Assembly: GCA_028824715.1 (NCBI GenBank)
Contig: JAPPCV010000011.1
Coordinates: 1-60,065 of the forward strand
Length of the DNA: 60,065 bases
DNA from: Boseongicola sp.
Lineage (GTDB): Bacteria; Pseudomonadota; Alphaproteobacteria; Rhodobacterales; Rhodobacteraceae
Direction of reading: 5' to 3'
Shown here: positions 16,544-25,613 of the stretch, one piece after another
Position numbering within the stretch: position 1 is the first letter of the stretch
Layout of the letters: each line of letters starts with the position of its first letter
Position numbers and translations under genes: made by a program
The notes under the pieces: model-generated
The model's database searches: none
Seen by the model: only the letters and a program-made list of their open reading frames with translations
What the model was told of the DNA's origin: nothing

Positions 16544-17722
16544 ATGGATCCCTTTGCAAATCCCTTCACCCCCGGCGCGGGCACCACGCCCCCGGAGCTG
16601 GCTGGCCGCCAGGACGTATTGGACAGCGCGCGCGTGTCGTTGCGCCGCGCAGTGGCCGGGAAGAACGCGCGGCACATGATGCTGCTGGGGTTGCGTGGCA
16701 CGGGCAAAACGGCGCTTCTCAACGCGATCGAACGCGTGGCGCTCGAAGAAAGGCACTTGGTCACGCGTCTGGAAGCCCCGGAAGGAAAGCCCTTGGCCGA
16801 AATGCTGGCGACCGGCATCCGCAAGGTTCTGCGCAGCCTTTCAACCGTGGAGGCCGCCAAGGATCTTGCCGCCCAGGGCCTTGGGGTGCTGAAGAGTCTG
16901 GCGTCCACGGTCAAGAAGCTGTCGGCCTTTGGCGCGTCGATTGAGGTGGACGCGGTTCCCGGCGAAGCCGACAGCGGCGATCTTGAAAGCGACCTGCCCG
17001 ACGCCTTCGCCGCCGTCGGGCACGCCGCCGCGGCCGCTGGCAAGGGTTGGACGCTCCTGATTGACGAAGTTCAGTACCTGGAAAAGGCGGACCTGTCGGC
17101 GTTGATCGTCGCGCTGCACCGGATGAACCAAGTCCAGGCGCCGGTCGTGTTTGTTGGCGCGGGCCTGCCGCAAGTGGCCAGACTGGCCGGCGACGCAAAA
17201 TCCTACGCGGAGCGGCTGTTCGCGTACCCCGAAATCGGTGCCTTGGACCCGGACGCCGCACGTCTGGCCATCCGCAAACCCATCGAAGACGAAGGTGCCT
17301 CCATTGGCGCCTCGGCGCTCAACGCGATCGCGAAAGGCACCCAAGGGTACCCGTTCTACCTCCAGGCTTGGGGGTCAGAGGTTTGGGATCAGGCGGAGGG
17401 CCCGTCCGTGGACCTGAGCGACGCGTTGAACGCGCAGCGGCGCGCGCTCGAGGCGCTCGACGACGGCTTCTTCAAGGTGCGGACGGATCGCCTGACGCCG
17501 ACCGAGATGGCGTTTGTACGCGCCATGGCCGATCTGGGCGACGGCCCGTACCCAATCGCGGAAGTTGCTGCGGCGCTGGGCAAGTCCCTGGGATCGTTGG
17601 GACCCACGCGCGCGAACATCATCGCAAAGGGGATGATCTACAGCTCCGGCCACGGCGTCCTGGATTTCACGGTGCCGCTCTTTGCTGACCATCTGCGGCG
17701 GCAGCGGGCCGGGCCGGCCTGA
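16544..17722 (+). CDS. AAA-family ATPase, archaeal-ATPase/ORC-like
   Basis: A 392-residue stand-alone P-loop ATPase. The start MDPFANPFTPGAGTTPPELAGR is typical of the group; Walker A is GLRGTGKT (49-56), Walker B LLIDEVQYL (Asp174, Glu175), with VFVGAGLPQ as the sensor-1 strand. The last 80 residues (MAFVRAMADLGDGPYPIAEVAAALGK) look like a winged-helix DNA-binding end. Such proteins sit near mobile or defence loci, but function is generally unknown. I prefer ATG 16544 to the TTG at 16520. It does not share an operon with either neighbour and looks like an insertion between catabolic clusters. Confidence 0.82.
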   Translation: MDPFANPFTPGAGTTPPELAGRQDVLDSARVSLRRAVAGKNARHMMLLGLRGTGKTALLNAIERVALEERHLVTRLEAPEGKPLAEMLATGIRKVLRSLSTVEAAKDLAAQGLGVLKSLASTVKKLSAFGASIEVDAVPGEADSGDLESDLPDAFAAVGHAAAAAGKGWTLLIDEVQYLEKADLSALIVALHRMNQVQAPVVFVGAGLPQVARLAGDAKSYAERLFAYPEIGALDPDAARLAIRKPIEDEGASIGASALNAIAKGTQGYPFYLQAWGSEVWDQAEGPSVDLSDALNAQRRALEALDDGFFKVRTDRLTPTEMAFVRAMADLGDGPYPIAEVAAALGKSLGSLGPTRANIIAKGMIYSSGHGVLDFTVPLFADHLRRQRAGPA

Positions 17723-18334
17723 GCAAAGCCATTTCCTTGCACGCGTTCACAGGCAGACGGGCGGTCCGTCGGCGCTGAGTTCCGCTCTTCGACCGACGGC
17801 GAATGAAGCAGTTCTTGGCCAAGTGTCCGTCGTGCTCCTCAAGTCGCCCTTGCCTTGAGCGCGGCGATTGTTGGCTTGACCAGGCCGGAACAAGGACCCA
17901 AGGCGCGGTTTGCCGCCGAATTCCCGCTCTTGCGAAAGGCTGCCGGCATTCAATGGGAACCACCAAACTCCGCGGGTTCAATTGGCATGAACGATTCGAA
18001 ACTAAAGCCGATTGCGGCAACTCGAACTTGAAAGGGCAGAACGGAGACGAGACCAATCAGTCGGATGGCCACACGGATTTGGCGGCCCCCTGCACGAATC
18101 TCAGGCCCACTTGCGGCTCTGGTCGAGGCCCGCTGCCCCTTGCCAGGCCGGCACCGCTTGCACACGCGCATCGATCGATGAACAGGGCCCGTGCTGGAGG
18201 AGCCAGCCTGAAGGGCTTTATTCAGGAATACAAGGCCCTTTGTTCTCGGCTCCTTTCTTGGGCAGGACAACTGCTTCGCCGTCATGTCCGGCTTTCCGGC
18301 CAGTCATGCAGCATGACCGCAACGGTCTCTTCGG
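17723..18334. other. Long gene-free stretch, possible decayed DNA
   Basis: About 610 bp after the ATPase without a supportable gene. The open frames on both strands are rich in Arg, Ser and Pro with no family signature. It contains a two-stem hairpin (18199-18253). It could be remnant mobile or dispersed-repeat DNA. Confidence 0.45.
18199..18253. other. Two-stem hairpin element
   Basis: An outer 6-bp stem (GGAGCC/GGCTCC) and an inner 9-bp stem (AAGGGCTTT/AAGGCCCTT, one G-U pair) are separated by a 6/7-base internal loop and closed by a 12-base loop. It lies 80 bp beyond the stop of the minus-strand quinone-reductase gene, so it could act as its 3'-end structure. There is no clear T-run. Confidence 0.4.
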
Positions 18335-19330
18335 TCAGTGCAAGGCCCCTTGGCTGAGGCGGTCGCGGTCGTGCGGCGCGGTGTAGTCGAACTCCGGCCC
18401 CATCGGGACGATCCGGGTCGGATTTATCGCCGCGTGGCTGCCGTAATAGTGCTTCTTGATGTGCAGGAAATCCACCGTCTCCGCGACGCCCGGATGCTGG
18501 TAGAGGTCCCGGACAAAGCCGGAAAGATTGGGGTAGTCCGCGATCCTGCGAAGATTGCACTTGAAGTGTCCGAAATAGACGGCATCGAAACGGACAAGCG
18601 TGGGGAACAGGCGCCAGTCCGCTTCCGTCGTTGCCTCGCCCATGAGGTATCTTCGCGAGCCGAGCCGATCTTCCAGCCAGTCCAGCGTTTGGAAGAGAGG
18701 AACGACCGCCTCCTCGTAGGCGTCCTGCGTCGACGCGAAACCGGCCTTGTAGACACCGTTGTTGACCGTGCTGTAGATTCGGTCGTTGATCACGTCGATC
18801 TCTGGCGTGAGGGAGGTCGGATAGTAGTCGCCGGGCCTTGCACCCAGATCGTCGAAAGCCGAGTTGAACATCCGGATGATTTCCGAGGACTCGTTTGAAA
18901 CGATGGTCTTCGACTCCTTGTCCCAAAGCGCCGGCACGGTCACGCGTCCCGAATAGCCCGCGTCTGCCGTCGTGTAGACTTCATGCAGGAAGTCGGCGCC
19001 GTTGGCGGCATCGCGGGTTGACCCGTCCTCGGGCGTGAAGGTCCAGCCTTGGTCGCCCATGAACCAGTGCACGACCGAGACAGGGATCATGTCCTCGAGA
19101 CCCTTCAATGCCCGGAAGATCAGCGTTCGATGCGCCCAGGGGCAGGCAAGCGACACGTAGAGATGATAGCGCCCGGACGCGGCCTTGAACCCACCATCGC
19201 CGCTGGGGCCTGCGGCCCCGTCCGCCGTGATCCAGTTGCGAAATTGCGAGTCCTTTCGAACGAACCGGCCCTCGCTTGACTTGGTGTCGTACCACTGATC
19301 GACCCAATTTCCGTCCTGCAGCAATCCCAT
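18335..19330 (-). CDS. Glutathionyl-hydroquinone reductase (Xi-class GST)
   Basis: A 331-residue Xi-class glutathione transferase. The thioredoxin-like part has YHLYVSLACPWAHRT with catalytic Cys63, then VTVPALWDKESKTIVSNESSEIIRMFN (the glutathione-binding ES pair). The helical part has DWLEDRLGSRRYLMGEATTEADWRLFPTLVRFD, diagnostic for the YqjG/PcpF group, which removes glutathione from glutathionyl-hydroquinones formed in quinone detoxification or aromatic catabolism. Length is normal. It has its own promoter region to the right and appears monocistronic. Confidence 0.92.
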   Translation of the reverse strand: MGLLQDGNWVDQWYDTKSSEGRFVRKDSQFRNWITADGAAGPSGDGGFKAASGRYHLYVSLACPWAHRTLIFRALKGLEDMIPVSVVHWFMGDQGWTFTPEDGSTRDAANGADFLHEVYTTADAGYSGRVTVPALWDKESKTIVSNESSEIIRMFNSAFDDLGARPGDYYPTSLTPEIDVINDRIYSTVNNGVYKAGFASTQDAYEEAVVPLFQTLDWLEDRLGSRRYLMGEATTEADWRLFPTLVRFDAVYFGHFKCNLRRIADYPNLSGFVRDLYQHPGVAETVDFLHIKKHYYGSHAAINPTRIVPMGPEFDYTAPHDRDRLSQGALH

Positions 19331-19891
19331 TCTCTTGCTCCCTTGACCTCAGGGCTTATGTGCCTGCATTCGGAAGCCTCTTCAAGGCTACCGGACATGT
19401 CTCAGATCAACTGGACTCCGCGCCGCGAGCGACCAACCGGTGAATCTCGCCTGCTCAATTTCTATCGAAAGTCGGGATGGAACGGTTCCGCAACTTTCAA
19501 TTCTGAAAGCGTTCATGAGGGAAAGCGAGCCAGCGGTTCCGTACGAGTTGCAACGGGCGGTTGGCAAGCCGCCAGATCCCAAGCTCGCCGTCGCAGTCTT
19601 GGCGCCAGTTTAGAATCCCCCTGTCGCACCGATGGCGGAAGGTCCTTCAACGAACATTGCGACACCGGACTCGTCGTCGGCAAGGAATTTGTAGAAGAGC
19701 TCCAACGGGATGCAAGTGCAGATCACGCACATGGCCAGACCGGGACGGCACGAAGCCACCATTGGCTCTCCTCTCCATGGCGCCGGTGCAGTTTCCGGAA
19801 ACCGGCCGTCGTGGCTTCCCTTTGCAAGGCATCAAAACTACCTTCGCGTGCGCGCGCTGGGCGCATGGATGCGGGCTTGGGACGACGAGGC
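19331..19891. other. Intergenic region, divergent promoters, no gene seen
   Basis: About 560 bp between the divergent quinone reductase and the FAD oxidoreductase. The plus frame leading into the oxidoreductase is open here, but its translation has no family resemblance and reads like noncoding GC-rich DNA. No clear operator found. Confidence 0.5.
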
Positions 19892-21472
19892 ATGGCTGCA
19901 GTGGACTTCGTGATTGCGGGTGCAGGCCACAACAGCCTGGTGACCGCGTGCTATCTGGCAAAGGCAGGCTATTCATGCACGGTTCTGGATGCGCGTCCGA
20001 TTCCGGGAGGGGGGTGCGCCACCGAAGAGATCCTGGGACCGGGGTACGGGATCGACACCTGTTCGACCGGACACACGTTGATCTTGCAGAACCCGCTCAT
20101 CCGGCTCGATGAACTCGGGCTGGTAGCCAGGTACGGGCTTTCCTACCTCCACCCTGATCCCGTGGCCCATGTCGCGCTGCCCGACGGTGAGCAGATCACG
20201 ATGTCGCTCGATCTTGATGCGACCATTGCAGAGATCGCAAGGTATTCGCCGCAAGACGCTGAAAGCTACGCGCGCTTGATCAGCGAGTTCGACGAGCTTC
20301 GTCCGCTTCTCGGCGAGACACGGTCCGGTCCCGTCGGCATGGCTCCCTCGATGAAGGATCTGCTGCGCGACCATCCGCGCGGCGGCATCTGGGCACGGCG
20401 CATGGCCATGAGCGCGCGAGACGTGATTCTGCACGAGTTCTCAAGTCCGCACGTGCGGGCCTTCATGGGTTGGATGGCGTTTCAGACGGCGGTGCCGATT
20501 GACCAGGCGGGCACCGGGCTCCTGCCGTATCAGATCACGGCGCCCCGGCAGGCAAGGAGCTGGGCGATTCCGAACGGGGGTTCAGGCCGCCTGACGGATG
20601 CACTGGTGGGCTTCCTTGCAAGCCGGGGCGCCGAGTTTCACTATGAATCCCGGGTCGAGGGCTTGATTCTGGAAGGCAACAGATGCGTCGGGGTTCGAAC
20701 GCGAGACGGGCGGGAGTTTCGGGGACGCAGGGGGGTGGTGTCCACGATCCATGTCAAGCACCTCGTCGAAATGGCGCACAAGGACGCTTGGGGCGAGGAC
20801 TTCCTCTTTGGCGTGGAAACCTACAATGTCGGCGTGCCGTTCTTTGCCACCTATCTTGCCACTTCTGCGCCACCGGTCTTTGAAACCAGGTACGGGCCGC
20901 GCGCCGCCGTTTCGGCGGGATTTTCCGGCTGGATCGAGGATCTCGTGCAATCCGGCCGCGACATCTATGACGGCCGTTTGTCGGACAGGGTTGCGTGGCT
21001 GCTGGTGGCGACACCGACGCTCGTGGACCCAAGCCGAGCGCCAGACGGGCATCATACCGTCAAGCTGCTCACCCACGTGGTCCATGACCTTCCGGACACT
21101 GGACCGTCCGGCTGGGAGGCAGGCAAGGAGGCTTTCGCCGGACGCCTGATCGAAACGGTACGGCGGTTTTGCCCAAGGTTCACCGACGACGTGATTCTTG
21201 CCCGAATGACCAAGTCGCCTGTGGACATCGAGGCGTCGAATCCGCACATGCTCAAGGGAGCGCCCCATGGCGGTGACCGGTCTGTCAGCTTTGCCGGAGA
21301 GCAGCGCCCCGCCCCGGGATGGGCACAGCACCGAATGCCGATACCGGGTCTGTACCAGACCGGTGGAACGACCCATCCGGGAGGCTCGATCACCGGCTAT
21401 CCAGGGCGGAATGCAGCAATGGTGGTGCTGACGGACCTCGGCGAGGACCTGTCCCGGATCATGGAAGCCTGA
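19892..21472 (+). CDS. FAD-dependent oxidoreductase, phytoene-desaturase-like
   Basis: A 526-residue flavoprotein of the CrtI/all-trans-retinol-dehydrogenase-like class: N-terminal dinucleotide fold DFVIAGAGHNSLVTACYLAKAG, then PIPGGGCATEE, and the C-terminal FAD contact GLYQTGGTTHPGGSITGYPGRNAA. These enzymes dehydrogenate or isomerise hydrophobic substrates; outside carotenoid clusters, as here, their roles are mostly undefined. No other carotenoid gene is nearby. Start ATG 19892 (MAAVDFVI) fits the family start; ATG 19865 in frame is an alternative, and neither has a strong ribosome site. Single gene, convergent with the next. Confidence 0.85.
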   Translation: MAAVDFVIAGAGHNSLVTACYLAKAGYSCTVLDARPIPGGGCATEEILGPGYGIDTCSTGHTLILQNPLIRLDELGLVARYGLSYLHPDPVAHVALPDGEQITMSLDLDATIAEIARYSPQDAESYARLISEFDELRPLLGETRSGPVGMAPSMKDLLRDHPRGGIWARRMAMSARDVILHEFSSPHVRAFMGWMAFQTAVPIDQAGTGLLPYQITAPRQARSWAIPNGGSGRLTDALVGFLASRGAEFHYESRVEGLILEGNRCVGVRTRDGREFRGRRGVVSTIHVKHLVEMAHKDAWGEDFLFGVETYNVGVPFFATYLATSAPPVFETRYGPRAAVSAGFSGWIEDLVQSGRDIYDGRLSDRVAWLLVATPTLVDPSRAPDGHHTVKLLTHVVHDLPDTGPSGWEAGKEAFAGRLIETVRRFCPRFTDDVILARMTKSPVDIEASNPHMLKGAPHGGDRSVSFAGEQRPAPGWAQHRMPIPGLYQTGGTTHPGGSITGYPGRNAAMVVLTDLGEDLSRIMEA

Positions 21473-21513
21473 AGAGTGCCTTCCCGCCGCCTGGCCGCGG
21501 GCAGACGCGGGTT

Positions 21514-21531
21514 CGGCTCCTTCGGGGGCCG
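21514..21531. terminator. Bidirectional terminator candidate between convergent genes
   Basis: A 7-bp stem (CGGCTCC/GGGGCCG, one G-U pair) with a TTCG tetraloop midway in the 72 bp between two convergent stop codons. No T-run, but the position and the stable tetraloop favour a termination or mRNA 3'-end role. Confidence 0.45.
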
Positions 21532-21544
21532 CTCGCGGGCGCCC

Positions 21545-22699
21545 TCAATGCGTCTGGCCGGCTGACAGCCTGCTTTCGAGCCACCGAAACGTGGCCGGTC
21601 CCCATTCCGGCTGGTGTTCGAACGCGCAGTGGCCAGAACCCTTGTAGATCTTGGCGCTGCGTGTGCCTGCAGGTCCGCTTTCAAGCATGTAGTGGATGTT
21701 GCCGATGGGCGCGAGATGATCGTTGTCGCCGTTGATCATCAGGACCGGCATGTTGATCCTCTCGACGAGACCCAGCGAGGACAGGGACCAGTCGGCGAAG
21801 ATCTCCCTTTCCCTTTCGACCGACCAGGTCGGGAAGGAAGGCGGCCCGTCGGGCGGGCCGAAGCGGTAGGTGGAACGACGGTTGCGCGCGGCGGCGATCG
21901 CGGCCATCTCCTCCTCGGACATCTCGTAGCCGAACGGGTGACCGGCTATCGCGGCAACCGCCTTGACCTTTTCCGGCGCCGTGCCCGCAAGCTGCATGAC
22001 GGAATAGCCGCCGCGGCTGATCCCGAAGGCCCCGATGCGGCTCTGGTCGACTTCGGGGCGCGCCATCAACGCATCAATGGCTGCGACCCAGGCCTTGACC
22101 GAACCAGGCACCCACGGAAAGGGATTCTCCCCTGTGCCGGGCGCGTCCATCACGAGAGACGCGAGCCCGGCCTCCAACGCCAGTTCCGCCGCCCATCCCC
22201 GGTCTTCCTTGAAGACGTCCGCGCCGCACATGATCAGCACGGCGGGCAAGGGTGCAGCGGATCTTGGCGCCCGGAAATGGGCACGGATGCCCGATCCTTC
22301 GCAAACGATTTCCAGAACTTCCATCGGCGGGTCGAGATGGGCGCAGGCCTTGCGATAGGCCCGTGCGCAATCAGCGCTGACATCGGCCTTGAGCGGAGAT
22401 ATCTCGGCCGGAAAGCGGCCGATGGCGTAGTAGGTCTTGGCCAGCAGAAACTGGTGCTTGGCGGCTTCGACGGCGCCGTCGGCTTCCAGGCGATCGCCCA
22501 CTGTTTCATGCTTCGCGCCAGCCTCGCGCCAGACCGGAACCCACTTGTCCTCGGTCGTCCCCTCGAGCGTGGCGACGATGCTTTCAAGTTCCTCGATGTC
22601 GTTGAGCATTGACAGCCAACGGCGGTAGAATCCTCCCCGAACCACGATGAACGGATCCTCGCCGGGCTGGTGCTCAAGCTCATTGATGGATTTTGGCAT
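21545..22699 (-). CDS. Alpha/beta hydrolase, 2,6-dihydroxypseudooxynicotine-hydrolase-like family
   Basis: A 384-residue hydrolase. A helical N-terminal part of about 130 residues (GFYRRWLSMLNDIEELESI, YYAIGRFP) precedes an alpha/beta core: nucleophile Ser228 in GAFGISRGG, acid in MINGDNDHL, histidine in GSGHCAFEH. This layout is that of the FrsA/DHPON-hydrolase group, whose characterised members cleave C-C or ester bonds, including in nicotine degradation. The specific substrate is unknown. It faces the dipeptide-type importer operon across 176 bp, which carries a LacI-type operator, so it may be co-controlled. A relative sits at 43003-44085. Confidence 0.82.
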   Translation of the reverse strand: MPKSINELEHQPGEDPFIVVRGGFYRRWLSMLNDIEELESIVATLEGTTEDKWVPVWREAGAKHETVGDRLEADGAVEAAKHQFLLAKTYYAIGRFPAEISPLKADVSADCARAYRKACAHLDPPMEVLEIVCEGSGIRAHFRAPRSAAPLPAVLIMCGADVFKEDRGWAAELALEAGLASLVMDAPGTGENPFPWVPGSVKAWVAAIDALMARPEVDQSRIGAFGISRGGYSVMQLAGTAPEKVKAVAAIAGHPFGYEMSEEEMAAIAAARNRRSTYRFGPPDGPPSFPTWSVEREREIFADWSLSSLGLVERINMPVLMINGDNDHLAPIGNIHYMLESGPAGTRSAKIYKGSGHCAFEHQPEWGPATFRWLESRLSAGQTH

Positions 22700-22781
22700 T
22701 GGAATTCAGTCCGTTATGGCTCTGGGGCCTTCAAGCAAAAATATCATAGACATACAGGTCGCACTGCGCTACCTATTTTAC

Positions 22782-22793
22782 GCAAACGATTGC
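22782..22793. promoter_or_regulatory. LacI-family operator upstream of the dipeptide-type importer
   Basis: GCAAACGATTGC differs at one base from the perfect palindrome GCAAACGTTTGC at 35440-35451, next to the LacI gene. Its position, 83 bp before the binding-protein start and between divergent genes, fits repression of one or both. A weaker half-site (GCAAAC) follows near 22831. Confidence 0.6.
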
Positions 22794-22875
22794 ACGATCC
22801 TGATTTCACGCCAGCCGCCAAGGATCCGGAACGTGCACGCAAACCTGCAGTCGCAATGACAATTGGGAGGATGAC

Positions 22876-24534
22876 ATGACGACATTGGGATGGCGCAGCG
22901 GCCTTCAGGCCTGGATTGCTGCATTGACTCTTGCACTTGCCGCACCGCTCGCGGCTACGGCCGAGGTGAACAACCCGGGGCTGCTGGTTCATGCAGCCGA
23001 TGACGAGCCGACAACGCTTGACCCTGCGCAGGTGGAGCCGGGCGAAGGGGGCGAAACGGTGATTCTGCAGGTCTACGACAGGCTTCTGGATGTCGGGCCG
23101 GCGAGTCCGGACCTGATCCCGTCATTGGCGGCAGTGGTTCCCAGCCTTGAGAACGGAGGCATTTCGGGCGACGGGATGACCTATACCTTCAAGCTGCGCG
23201 AGGGCGTAACGTTCCACGACGGCACGGCATTCACCGCAGACGACGTCAAGTTCTCATGGGACCGGGCCATGACAATGGACCTGCCAGAGGGCAATGCCGG
23301 CGCACTGTCCGACGTGGTCGCGTCGACCGAAGCGGTCGACGACATGACCTTCCGCGCGACGCTTTCCGAACCGTCGGCAAGCTTCCTCAATTCGACCGTC
23401 GTCGCCATGGTGGCGTCGATCGTCAGCCAGGACGCCGTGGAAGCCAATGGCGGGGTCGAGGCTGGCGTGCCGAACGCATTCATGGCGGGCAACATGGTCG
23501 GGACCGGGCCGTACAAGTTCGTGGCCTGGAACCGGAACGAGAACATCCAGCTTGAGGTCAACGATGACTACTGGGGGGAAAACGCCAAGCTTGATGTCCG
23601 GATCGAGATCGGCGGCGACCCGGATGTCCGGGTGCTGGGGCTGCGCGCAGGCGAGTTCGACACCATCGAGACCGATCCCTCCTTCATCGCCGATCTCGAA
23701 GGCGCGGATGGCGTGACCATCTTTACGGGCGGGCTGCTTCTCGAGCCGCTCCACATCGGCTTCAACCTCAACATCCCCGAAGGCGCCTTGCCGTCGGAAG
23801 ACACGATCCCGGTCGATTTCTTCCATGACCCGCGCATTCGCCAGGCATTCAACCATGCGTTCGACTACGAGGCGTTCCTCAATGGCCCGCTGGCAGGCTA
23901 CGGTGCGTTCAATCCGCACTACACGCCCATCGGCATCTTCGGGCACGATCAGAATGCACCGGTCTATTCCAGTCAGAACTACGCCGAGGCCGAACGCCTG
24001 TTCCGCGAGGCCGGCGTCTGGGACGAAGGTTTCTCAGTTTCGGTCATAACCGAAGAGGGCAACCTCTTCGCGCTGATGTGCCTGGTGCTGAAGGACTCCA
24101 TCGAGAGGCTCAACCCGAAGTTTCGCATCAACGTGCTGGCGGTGGCCGAGTCGGTCTTCGACGACGCCCATGCCCAGAACCCCCTCGAATACGCGATGTG
24201 GGCCAAGAACGCGGACCCGGCGGCCGACCCGAACTTCTACATGCAGGCCTATCAGCATCCGGACGGCGAGTGGGGCGTGGTACACGGCTTTGCCAACGGC
24301 TACAGGGACGCCGAAAAGGTCGCGAGCCTCATTGACCAGGCAGCGGTCGAGCTTGATCCGGCCAGGCGCGCAACGCTCTACAGCGAGTTGCAGGCGATGC
24401 TCTACGATGATCCCATGTGGCTCATTGGCGCGCAGGAAGGCATCGTGATGGCGCATCGCGACTGGCTGAAGGGCTTTGCAACGCAGCCCCTGTGGCCACG
24501 CCCGAGCCTGAAATTCGCGCTCTTTGACAAGTGA
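22876..24534 (+). CDS. Dipeptide/oligopeptide-type ABC solute-binding protein (SBP_bac_5)
   Basis: A 552-residue periplasmic receptor of the DppA/OppA/NikA class. Signal peptide at residues 1-30 (hydrophobic IAALTLALAAPLAATA, cleavage about there). Then LDPAQVEPGEGGETVILQVYDRLL, the family's lobe opening, YTFKLREGVTFHDGTAFTADDVKFSWDR and GTGPYKFVAWNRNENI. GGGAGG lies 7 bp before the ATG. Receptors of this class bind peptides but also opines, glutathione, nickel or other small molecules, so with the metabolic genes that follow, a non-peptide ligand is quite possible. First gene of a long operon. Confidence 0.9.
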   Translation: MTTLGWRSGLQAWIAALTLALAAPLAATAEVNNPGLLVHAADDEPTTLDPAQVEPGEGGETVILQVYDRLLDVGPASPDLIPSLAAVVPSLENGGISGDGMTYTFKLREGVTFHDGTAFTADDVKFSWDRAMTMDLPEGNAGALSDVVASTEAVDDMTFRATLSEPSASFLNSTVVAMVASIVSQDAVEANGGVEAGVPNAFMAGNMVGTGPYKFVAWNRNENIQLEVNDDYWGENAKLDVRIEIGGDPDVRVLGLRAGEFDTIETDPSFIADLEGADGVTIFTGGLLLEPLHIGFNLNIPEGALPSEDTIPVDFFHDPRIRQAFNHAFDYEAFLNGPLAGYGAFNPHYTPIGIFGHDQNAPVYSSQNYAEAERLFREAGVWDEGFSVSVITEEGNLFALMCLVLKDSIERLNPKFRINVLAVAESVFDDAHAQNPLEYAMWAKNADPAADPNFYMQAYQHPDGEWGVVHGFANGYRDAEKVASLIDQAAVELDPARRATLYSELQAMLYDDPMWLIGAQEGIVMAHRDWLKGFATQPLWPRPSLKFALFDK

Positions 24535-24557
24535 GTCCGAATATGTCCTGACACACG

Positions 24558-24581
24558 AACGGGCCCGTTCGCGGGCCCGTT
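24558..24581 (+). terminator. Intercistronic hairpin after the binding-protein gene
   Basis: AACGGGCCC-GTTCGC-GGGCCCGTT: perfect 9-bp stem with a 6-base loop, 23 bp after the receptor stop and 17 bp before the permease start. Probably attenuates read-through or stabilises the receptor part of the mRNA. Confidence 0.65.
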
Positions 24582-24598
24582 TGCAATGAGGTCGGCAG

Positions 24599-25612
24599 AT
24601 GCAGCTTAGAGACTATATCCTGCGCCGCCTGATGGTCCTGCCCGTGCTCATTATCGGCGTGTCCATCGTGGTCTTCACGTTGACCCGCGTCGGCGGTTCC
24701 CCCATCGGGATCTACCTCAGCCACGAGATGACGCCTGACGAGGTCGCCGAGATCGAGGCGCGCTTCAACTTGGACAAGCCGGTCTGGGTCCAGTACCTCT
24801 ACTGGATCCGGGGCATAGCCATGGGCGACTTCGGATGGTCGGGCGTCGCCGCCGCGCCGGTTGCGGACGTCTTTCCCTTGAAGCTCGCCGCGACGATGGA
24901 GCTTGCCCTTGCCTCGGGGCTGGTGGCGCTGCTCCTCGGAATCGCGCTTGGCACATATGCCGGGGCGCGCCGGAACCGGCTGCCTGACCACGTGACCCGG
25001 ATCGTGGCCGTGAGCGGGGCGAGCCTGCCGCAGTTCTGGTTTGGAATCCTTCTCCTGATCATTTTCTGGGCACAGATCGGCATCGCGCCGATCGGGCGCA
25101 GCGACGCGACAATCTTCGCGTCCATTGCCCATCCCACGGGGCTCTATACCGTTGACGCGATCCTGGCCGGCAGTCCGGCCGCCTTTTGGGACGCGATCTG
25201 GCACCTTGTCCTGCCGTCGGTCACGCTGGGCTACGGAGCGACCGCGATCATTGCGCGAATGATGCGCTCGGCGCTGGTAGAGGAATTGCAGCAGGACTAT
25301 GTCGACGCGGCACGCGCGAAGGGACTCGCCGAGCGGATCGTCCTGAAGCGGCATGCTCGACGAAACGCCCTGGTGCCGACGGTGACGGTCATCGGCCTGA
25401 CCTTTGGATTCCTGCTGCAGGGCACCATCACGGTCGAGATCATCTTCCGATGGCCGGGTCTTGGCCGATGGATGGCGGATTCGGTCCTGAGGGGCGACCA
25501 GGCGACGTTGATGACCTATGTGCTCTTTACCTCCGTCCTCTTCCTGGTGGTGAACCTCATCGTCGATCTGGTCTACGCGAACCTTGATCGTCGGGTGACC
25601 TTGGGCAAGTGA
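24599..25612 (+). CDS. Dipeptide-type ABC permease (DppB-like)
   Basis: A 337-residue inner-membrane permease beginning MQLRDYILRRLMVLPVLIIGV, the usual start of DppB. It contains RADSALVEEL-like coupling segment MMRSALVEELQQDYVDAARAKGLAE and six predicted membrane spans. GAGGT lies 6 bp before the start. It forms the channel with the next gene. Confidence 0.92.
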   Translation: MQLRDYILRRLMVLPVLIIGVSIVVFTLTRVGGSPIGIYLSHEMTPDEVAEIEARFNLDKPVWVQYLYWIRGIAMGDFGWSGVAAAPVADVFPLKLAATMELALASGLVALLLGIALGTYAGARRNRLPDHVTRIVAVSGASLPQFWFGILLLIIFWAQIGIAPIGRSDATIFASIAHPTGLYTVDAILAGSPAAFWDAIWHLVLPSVTLGYGATAIIARMMRSALVEELQQDYVDAARAKGLAERIVLKRHARRNALVPTVTVIGLTFGFLLQGTITVEIIFRWPGLGRWMADSVLRGDQATLMTYVLFTSVLFLVVNLIVDLVYANLDRRVTLGK

Positions 25613-25613
25613 C

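Noticed and set aside
17667-18056. Possible small genes in the gap after the AAA ATPase
   Set aside because: Several overlapping frames on both strands, none with a ribosome site or family signature; composition is like noncoding GC-rich DNA.
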